From: Candidatus Krumholzibacteriota bacterium
GTDB taxonomy: Bacteria > Krumholzibacteriota > Krumholzibacteriia > Krumholzibacteriales > Krumholzibacteriaceae
Length of the DNA stretch: 11,483 bases
NCBI GenBank assembly: GCA_030613345.1
Contig: JAUWMD010000055.1
Span: 1-11,483 of the forward strand
Direction of reading: 5' to 3'
The notes under the pieces are model-generated. The model was not told the origin of the DNA, made no database searches, and was given only the letters and a program-made list of their open reading frames with translations. The translations under genes were made by a program, and so were the position numbers. Below are positions 7,125 to 11,483 of this stretch, piece by piece (positions within the stretch are counted from its first letter, which is position 1; each line of letters begins with the position of its first letter).

Positions 7125-7559
7125 CTAGTATTCCCAGTCTCCGGCGCGGAAGGTATCCTCGGCGTCGCTGCTCACCTTCTCGTAATCCTCGATCGACCAG
7201 ATCTCCATATAATTCAGGACTCCGACGACCATTACCTTCTTCGAACCGCCCAGCGCCTCGAGCATCGCGGACGGAATCGCGATCCGGCCGGACTTGTCGA
7301 GGTTGAGCGTCCTTGATTTCTTGCTGTAGAACCTTATATAGTTCCTCTTCTCCAGACCCGGAGGAAGTTCGTGCAGCTTGCTGACAACGACTTCGTTCCA
7401 TTCGTTGACCGGATAGAGATTGAGGCACCGTTCCTTGCCCATCGATATCACGTACATGCCCGCCGATACTTCCGGCACGAGATGCCTGAACTTCGCCGGG
7501 ACCATGAGGCGGCCCTTCACATCGATCGTACATTCGAAATTTCCAAGGAAGTTCTGCAT
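7125..7559 (-). CDS. mraZ: MraZ, dcw transcriptional regulator
   Basis: MraZ is an AbrB-like DNA-binding protein that forms ring oligomers and regulates the dcw operon through GTGGG-type repeats upstream of its own gene. The product has 144 residues, typical length. Each half carries one SpoVT/AbrB-like unit: DVKGRLMVPAKFR (13-25) in the first and DKSGRIAIPSAML (88-100) in the second, with the conserved D-x-x-G-R core in both. The N-terminus MQNFLGNFECTIDVKGR is standard. ATG 7559 is preceded by GGAG close by and an AAAGG further up. It is the first gene of the cluster, 330 bases downstream of the methyltransferase stop, and the intervening region contains a textbook MraZ operator, which supports autoregulation. 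The gene ends 17 bases before the STAS gene. Confidence 0.97.
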   Translation of the reverse strand: MQNFLGNFECTIDVKGRLMVPAKFRHLVPEVSAGMYVISMGKERCLNLYPVNEWNEVVVSKLHELPPGLEKRNYIRFYSKKSRTLNLDKSGRIAIPSAMLEALGGSKKVMVVGVLNYMEIWSIEDYEKVSSDAEDTFRAGDWEY

Positions 7560-7669
7560 CTCTCCGACCTTTCGAAGGCCCTTCCCCGTCCCACCTCACG
7601 GCCGGAAAAAATCGGTTGGCGCCGGCTGTGACAATTTCTACATTTAGGGGACTAACCTCTCCATTTCGA

Positions 7670-7694
7670 CCCACTTTATCCCACTTCATCCCAC
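7670..7694 (-). promoter_or_regulatory. MraZ operator: three GTGGG repeats at 10-base period
   Basis: On the minus strand GTGGG occurs at 7694-7690, 7684-7680 and 7674-7670, with five-base spacers (ATGAA, ATAAA). The next position in the series (7664-7660) is the degenerate ATGGA. Direct TGGG-type repeats with 5-base spacers upstream of mraZ are the established MraZ binding pattern in E. coli. Their location 111 to 135 bases before the mraZ start fits autoregulation. The sequence match is direct; binding is inferred from the family. Confidence 0.88.
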
Positions 7695-7724
7695 GTGTCA
7701 AGAGGAAATGTCACGGATCCACCG

Positions 7725-7730
7725 ATTATA
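7725..7730 (-). promoter_or_regulatory. Candidate -10 element TATAAT for the dcw transcript
   Basis: The minus strand reads a perfect TATAAT at 7730-7725 inside the AT-rich segment. No good TTGACA lies 16 to 18 bases upstream (the hexamers there are TATATC or ATATCA), so the -35 is weak or the sigma factor differs. If used, transcription would begin near 7718. The three GTGGG repeats would then lie just downstream, at about +24 to +48, where bound MraZ could block elongation or clearance. This is inference from one hexamer. Confidence 0.4.
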
Positions 7731-7804
7731 TTGCCTTTTAACCTTTTGATATATAAGGAGTTAATAAAACTGTATGAAAATATATCGAGGTTCTACCCTT
7801 TTCG

Positions 7805-7825
7805 CCCTCTCCCCCACCCCTTCCC
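7805..7825 (-). other. G-quadruplex-like motif
   Basis: On the minus strand four G-runs of 3, 4, 5 and 3 bases (7825-7823, 7820-7817, 7815-7811, 7807-7805) are separated by loops of 2, 1 and 3 bases. This fits the G3+N1-7 rule for a putative quadruplex. It lies between the methyltransferase stop and the AT-rich candidate promoter, and it overlaps a GTGGG pair, so the two readings compete. Confidence 0.4.
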
Positions 7826-7827
7826 AC
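7813..7827 (-). promoter_or_regulatory. Second GTGGG pair with 10-base period (possible auxiliary MraZ site)
   Basis: GTGGG is found at 7827-7823 and 7817-7813 on the minus strand, again with a five-base spacer (AAGGG). The pair is in the same orientation as the main operator and 133 bases upstream of it. G-richness here makes chance matches easier than in the main site. Confidence 0.35.
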
Positions 7828-7889
7828 TGGCTAATAGAGTACGCACGCACTGCGGATGATCGAAAGTCCCAGGTCAAGGAGAGAGAGCT

Positions 7890-8723
7890 CTACAGGGGTC
7901 TTTCGCCCCGCACGACGAATGTCGAGGCAAGCAGGCTGATCGGGGGGAGACCTTCCATGACCCTTTCGATCGCCCTCGCTACGGGAAAGAGGCCGTCGGG
8001 CACGTTCTTCAGTACGAAGATGATCCTCTCCATACCACTTACCTCGAATCCCTCCCTTTCGAGAAGAGACCGGATCTCTCCGGCGGGCGACGGCCTGTGA
8101 TAGCCGTACGGATGGTAATCGCCGCGTTCGATGTCGCCTACGGGATAACACATTCCCGGGAGCGCCCTCTTGAGGAAGGGTATGCGGGTAACGATACGCT
8201 TGCCTGTCTCGACGATCGAGTAGTAGTTGGGCGTCGAGAGAACAAGCACGCCTCCCGGCATCAGCACGCGCATCGCTTCGCGGACGGCCGCGGGGCGATC
8301 GGGATAAAAGATATGTTCGAACGTCTCCACGGCGGTGATCGCGGCGAACGTCCTGTCGCCGAAGGGAAGAGCACTCATGTCGGCGCCGCACAGCCCGGTC
8401 TCCGTGCCGTTTGCCCTTGCGATCATGGAGGCCGCGGCAAAGTCGTTCTGCACGATGTCGATCCCGTACGGCTCGTATCCGCGCAGGCCGAGGAGAAAGA
8501 GGTTGTATCCCCATCCGCAACCGACGTCGAGAGCGCTCCGCCCGTCTCCGGCGGGGAGCATGCCGGTCACCGTCACGAAACGCCTGCGGCTGAGCCATCT
8601 CTTCGCCTTCGAGCCGAGAAACCAGTTCTCGAGCAGGCTCGGCATCCTGTCCTCCGGTATGCCGGCGGGGATCACGGGCTCGGGGATCTCTTCCATCTTG
8701 AGACCCGGGCCTGAAGCCGTCAT
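7890..8723 (-). CDS. SAM-dependent class I methyltransferase (Methyltransf_11-like)
   Basis: This is a 277-residue soluble protein with a clear Rossmann methyltransferase core. Motif I is LDVGCGWGYN (65-74), the acidic end of strand 2 is GIDI (87-90), GADMSALPF (113-121) is the motif II region, AVETFEHI (131-138) is motif III, and MRVLMPGGVLVLSTPN (151-166) is the typical post-III strand. The C-terminal part (about 170-277) is less conserved and probably holds the acceptor site; YHPYGYHRPS near 203-212 resembles the YH-type segments of lipid or sugar methyltransferases. The acceptor cannot be named. The ATG overlaps the stop of the membrane glycosyltransferase as ATGA, directly after a G10 run that can serve as a ribosome site. 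The context suggests methylation of a glycan or glycolipid. No terminator is seen after its stop. Confidence 0.88.
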   Translation of the reverse strand: MTASGPGLKMEEIPEPVIPAGIPEDRMPSLLENWFLGSKAKRWLSRRRFVTVTGMLPAGDGRSALDVGCGWGYNLFLLGLRGYEPYGIDIVQNDFAAASMIARANGTETGLCGADMSALPFGDRTFAAITAVETFEHIFYPDRPAAVREAMRVLMPGGVLVLSTPNYYSIVETGKRIVTRIPFLKRALPGMCYPVGDIERGDYHPYGYHRPSPAGEIRSLLEREGFEVSGMERIIFVLKNVPDGLFPVARAIERVMEGLPPISLLASTFVVRGERPL

Positions 8724-10246
8724 TTCCCCCCCCCCTTCCGCGCCGGCTCGAGCCGGTAGAGGACGTATGTCACGGGGTCGGGCTTGCGGATCCCGAGATT
8801 CGCCACGACGCCGGCGGTCAGCGCTGTAAACCGGACGCCCCGGATCACAGTCCCGTCGAAACGCCTCGGCACATGGTGACGGTCGACGAGATAATCTGCG
8901 CCGAGATCTAAATAGAGTCCCTCGTCGATGATCCTCTCGACATCGATTCTCCTGCGCATATCGTTTATCTCCGGTGTCACCAGCCCCCCGAGGTCGAGGA
9001 TCTCTCTCCCGGAGAAATACCCGATAGCGCCGATATCCGGTGATGCGACGACCGAGCCGGGCGGCGAATTATCGGCCAGCCAGCGGCCCATCGGCACGAT
9101 CACCTCGTCGAGCCCCCTGGAGAATTCTCTCGTCGGGCGCACTACGACTGTGAAATATAATACGAGGCTCTGCATCATCGTGGCACCGGCGATGATCACG
9201 ATCGCCCTCCGCATCGTCTTCTTTCCCGCACTGCTGAACAGTCTCGCCGCTCCTGTGAAACCCACAGCGATAATGGCAGGAAAGACGGGCAGGAGATATC
9301 TCGACAGGACGTGGAAATCGAATATCACATAAAGGGCTGGAAGAAGAAAGACCCAGAGAAGCAGGAGAAGAAGACCTCCCCTCGACAGTCCGTTCCCCAC
9401 GTCCAGAAGTTTTCTGTCCCGCAATATTCCGGCAACGGCGAAGACCGCGGCGGCGGCGGCCGGAAGCAGGAGCGTCGCCCCGATTATCTTCAGCGGGACG
9501 AGTGCGGAGGCCAGCATGTCCGTCCCGAAGGAGGGTCTCCCCTGCTTGGCGCCGGCGGTGAGCGGCAGGAAGGTGCCGGTATGCGCGCGTATCAGGATAA
9601 GCCAGCAGGCCATCAATACGGTGAAGACCAGAAGCCAGAGGAACCGCCTGCTGATCGGGGTCTCCCGCTCGGCGAGGACAAAGGCAACAAAAGCCGCCGG
9701 AACCATCAGCCCCGCTTCAGGCCTGGCCAGGCAGGCGAGAACGCGGACCAGCCCGAACAGGGCGCTCCTCCCGGCCGAACGTGACGCCGTGATGCCGGCG
9801 AAGAGGCAGGCGAGGACCATCAGCAATGCGAACGAGGATTCCATCCCCGTCGCACTCCACCTCAGCAACCAGGCCTCGCACGCCAGCACGGCCGCGGTAG
9901 CCCCGGCTACCAGCCGCCTGCCGTCGAGTCTCATGACGAAGAAGTAGATCAGCACTATCGAAAGGGCTCCGGCCACCCGGGAAAGTACACGGCACCAGGT
10001 CGCCAGATCCCCTCCGGCAAGATGAACAAGGGCGAGTATCCCGACCCAGAGAGGGCTCGTGGCGCCGTACGACGGCTCCCCCCTGTTGAACGAGAGCTCT
10101 CCCGCCTCGGCGAGATTCCGCGCGTACTGCATGTGGATATAGGTATCGTCGACCATCGATCCGGCGACCGGAATCCCCGCAGCGGCGAAAACAGCGACAC
10201 ATACGGCGACTATCGCGATATCCCTTCTCGTTACGGACCCCACCAT
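8720..10246 (-). CDS. Multi-pass membrane glycosyltransferase, GT-C-like
   Basis: This is a 508-residue membrane protein with about ten hydrophobic segments between residues 9 and 370, then a soluble domain of about 135 residues. After the first membrane segment comes MVDDTYIHMQYARNLAEAG (31-49), continuing to NRGEPSYGATSPLW (54-67). This D-D-x-Y-I motif in the first extracytoplasmic loop, followed by G-x-TSPLW, is typical of GT-C enzymes that use polyprenyl-phosphate sugars. The soluble part carries SPDIGAIGYFSGREILDLGG, a conserved element of one bacterial subgroup of such proteins. Donor and acceptor are unknown. The ATG overlaps the preceding glycosyltransferase stop (TGATG) and has AGGGGGGA upstream. 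The end KGGGK is encoded by a G10 tract. It likely acts at the outer face of the cytoplasmic membrane on an envelope glycan. Confidence 0.85.
   Translation of the reverse strand: MVGSVTRRDIAIVAVCVAVFAAAGIPVAGSMVDDTYIHMQYARNLAEAGELSFNRGEPSYGATSPLWVGILALVHLAGGDLATWCRVLSRVAGALSIVLIYFFVMRLDGRRLVAGATAAVLACEAWLLRWSATGMESSFALLMVLACLFAGITASRSAGRSALFGLVRVLACLARPEAGLMVPAAFVAFVLAERETPISRRFLWLLVFTVLMACWLILIRAHTGTFLPLTAGAKQGRPSFGTDMLASALVPLKIIGATLLLPAAAAAVFAVAGILRDRKLLDVGNGLSRGGLLLLLLWVFLLPALYVIFDFHVLSRYLLPVFPAIIAVGFTGAARLFSSAGKKTMRRAIVIIAGATMMQSLVLYFTVVVRPTREFSRGLDEVIVPMGRWLADNSPPGSVVASPDIGAIGYFSGREILDLGGLVTPEINDMRRRIDVERIIDEGLYLDLGADYLVDRHHVPRRFDGTVIRGVRFTALTAGVVANLGIRKPDPVTYVLYRLEPARKGGGK
8726..8735 (-). 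repeat. G10 homopolymer at the glycosyltransferase/methyltransferase junction
   Basis: The plus strand has ten consecutive C, reading G10 in the coding sense, covering the last Gly codons of the membrane glycosyltransferase and ending three bases before the methyltransferase ATG. Gain of one G changes the ending to GAA ATG ACG, bypassing the stop and continuing in frame into the methyltransferase. Tracts of this length are slippage-prone in replication, transcription and sequencing. Confidence 0.85.
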
Positions 10247-11483
10247 CAGGCATCCCCCCTGCCCCCGGCGATCAGTTCGAGTTCCCGGCCGAGGCTCTCC
10301 GCCGCCACCCTCCTCGAGAGTCCTGGCCGGGGTGACAGGTCATAGGCGGAATCGAGCATCCCGCCGGCATAAACCGAATAAATCCTTTCAAGCGCGGCTG
10401 CGACCTCTCCGGCGTCGCCCGGCCCGGCGATCTCACCTCTCCGAAGACCGGTGATGATATCAGCCGCCTCCCCCGGCGGAACGAGGGCGAGGATCGGTCT
10501 TTGCGCACCGATGTATTCGTACAGTTTTCCCGGTACGAGTCCGTTGTATCTCTCGTTGTCGTGCTTTATCAGGAGAAGCGCGTGGCTCTTCCTCTCCCGC
10601 GCGACACAATCGGCATGGGGCATGTTGTCTTCGAACGTCACGGTCCCATTAAGGCCGTCCATGCCGTCCCACTCCTCGTTCACCGACTCCCTCGCGCCTA
10701 TGAAGGTCACCCTGACGTTCCCTCTCGCCCCGGGAACCGACGCGAGGAATCTGGACAGGCCCTCCAGAAAAGTGTGGGATCTGCGGCCGAGCGTGAGCAT
10801 CCCGCAGTGCGTGATCTGGAGGGGGCCGTTCGGCGGCCCCTCAGCCTCCCCGGCAAAATCCTCCTCGTCGTACCCGTTCGGTATCATCACCGCATTGCAC
10901 GACGGCACCTTCCCCGATAGAGTCTCCTGCTGCCATCTCGTCGCAACAGCGACCGTGTCGGCCCCCTGTGCCACACGCCTTTCCATCCCTTCGAGGATTC
11001 TCCTGTGAGCGGTCGAGACCGGGTCGCGGAGATAAAGCGAGATCCACGGATCCCTGAAATCGGCAAGCCACGGAATTCTGAATCTCGACGCGACCTTCAG
11101 GGCAGCGAGCTGGGTGCTGTCGGGAGGGCTGGTCGAATAGAGCGCATCAAATTTCTCCCTGCGGCAAAGCTGCGAGGCAGCCTTTACCGCGAAGGGCTGC
11201 CATCCAATGTATGTGTCAGGCAGGAGAAAAAGCTCCCCGAATCTTCTCATCGCCTCGAAACGGCCGGATGGCCTGAAGCTGGCACGAACGCCCTGCCAAC
11301 AGCCATTGATAGCGCCGGATATCCTTCCCGCCGAGAGCGAACCCGTCCTTACTACACGGACACATTCGGGCACCTGTTTCTCCAGAGAGGGATCGCTTAT
11401 CCAGAACTCCCCCGGCTTCGGGGTTACTACCGTGATATCCCAGTCCATCCGCGAAAGATACTTGACGAACGACAGTGGACGGT
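10246..11483 (-). CDS. GT4-family (GT-B fold) glycosyltransferase, 5' end outside window
   Basis: This cytoplasmic glycosyltransferase uses a nucleotide-sugar donor; 411 residues are visible. The ATG at 11448 is unlikely to be the start, because the frame stays open to the edge and the codons before it read RPLSFVKYLSR. Together with MDWDITVVTPK they match the usual GT4 opening (x-x-KYLS-x-x-GW-x-V-x-V-x-TP). The N-terminal Rossmann half includes DALYSTSPPDSTQLAAL and PWLADFRDPW, characteristic of one GT4 subgroup. The C-terminal half has the linker IPNGYDEEDF, GMLTLGRRSHTFLEGL, and PGKLYEYIGAQRPILAL, the nucleotide-sugar binding element with its conserved glutamate. The stop overlaps the next ATG as TGATG, so it forms an operon with the membrane glycosyltransferase and methyltransferase. 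Specificity cannot be read from the sequence. Confidence 0.9.
   Translation of the reverse strand, partial: RPLSFVKYLSRMDWDITVVTPKPGEFWISDPSLEKQVPECVRVVRTGSLSAGRISGAINGCWQGVRASFRPSGRFEAMRRFGELFLLPDTYIGWQPFAVKAASQLCRREKFDALYSTSPPDSTQLAALKVASRFRIPWLADFRDPWISLYLRDPVSTAHRRILEGMERRVAQGADTVAVATRWQQETLSGKVPSCNAVMIPNGYDEEDFAGEAEGPPNGPLQITHCGMLTLGRRSHTFLEGLSRFLASVPGARGNVRVTFIGARESVNEEWDGMDGLNGTVTFEDNMPHADCVARERKSHALLLIKHDNERYNGLVPGKLYEYIGAQRPILALVPPGEAADIITGLRRGEIAGPGDAGEVAAALERIYSVYAGGMLDSAYDLSPRPGLSRRVAAESLGRELELIAGGRGDA

Larger units (their letters stand above)
7560..7889. other. Intergenic control region of the dcw cluster
   Basis: These 330 bases separate the methyltransferase stop from the mraZ start and are the only long non-coding stretch in the window. 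The part near 7725-7790 is markedly AT-rich against the high-GC background. It holds the MraZ repeats, a -10-like hexamer and a G-rich motif, listed separately. I found no intrinsic terminator (stem plus T-tract) behind the methyltransferase gene and no recognisable riboswitch or small RNA. Plus-strand frames here are not convincing genes. Confidence 0.8.

Noticed and set aside
7872..7877. TTGACC as a -35 element downstream of the methyltransferase
   Set aside because: No acceptable -10 hexamer is found 16 to 18 bases downstream.
7774..8100. 108-codon plus-strand frame starting in the intergenic region
   Set aside because: An AAGGAG lies 13 bases before the ATG, too far for good initiation. 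Most of the frame is antisense to the methyltransferase and the product resembles nothing known.
7831..8598. 255-codon minus-strand frame within the methyltransferase
   Set aside because: It is an alternative frame of the methyltransferase gene and extremely Arg-rich, a composition artefact.
1..11483. tRNA, rRNA, CRISPR, insertion sequence or attachment site
   Set aside because: No clover-leaf, repeat-spacer array, transposase motif or flanking direct and inverted repeats were seen. Nearly all bases are covered by identified minus-strand genes.

Overview
The window is a high-GC, almost fully coding stretch in which every supported gene lies on the minus strand, so transcription runs from high to low coordinates. 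It holds the 5' half of a division and cell wall (dcw) cluster in the order mraZ, a STAS-domain gene, rsmH (mraW), ftsL-like, ftsI, murE, murF, mraY (cut by the left edge). Upstream is a three-gene block: a GT4 glycosyltransferase (cut by the right edge), a GT-C-like membrane glycosyltransferase and a SAM methyltransferase. The organism is a rod-type peptidoglycan-making bacterium. MurE carries the DNPR signature of meso-diaminopimelate ligases. FtsI ends in two PASTA repeats, which are commoner in Gram-positives and several deep-branching phyla than in Proteobacteria. I cannot place the phylum from this sequence; an uncultivated FCB-like or other candidate lineage is a guess.

Layout. 11483-7890 is the glycosylation block, whose genes overlap as TGATG and ATGA; a run of ten G spans the second junction. 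7889-7560 is the only long non-coding stretch (330 bases). It is locally AT-rich and contains a TATAAT -10-like hexamer, a triple GTGGG repeat with exact 10-base period (a textbook MraZ operator), a second GTGGG pair with the same period, and a G-quadruplex-like motif. 7559-1 is the dcw cluster, with genes overlapping or separated by at most about 55 bases, consistent with one polycistronic unit.

How the genes work together. MraZ is expected to bind its own promoter region and set expression of the cluster. RsmH methylates 16S rRNA. The FtsL-like protein and FtsI belong to the septal divisome. MurE and MurF add the third residue and the D-Ala-D-Ala to the UDP-MurNAc peptide, and MraY moves the product onto undecaprenyl phosphate. 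The upstream block probably makes or modifies an envelope glycan; this is inference.

The least ordinary points are an extra STAS gene without the usual phosphoacceptor serine between mraZ and rsmH; a murF whose conserved N-terminus can be read only if translation starts at a non-standard ATC placed correctly after a strong Shine-Dalgarno; mutually exclusive GC-rich hairpins at the rsmH ribosome binding site; and a G10 tract where a one-base gain would fuse the membrane glycosyltransferase to the methyltransferase. I saw no mobile element, CRISPR array, tRNA or rRNA, and no wholly unknown multi-gene system.
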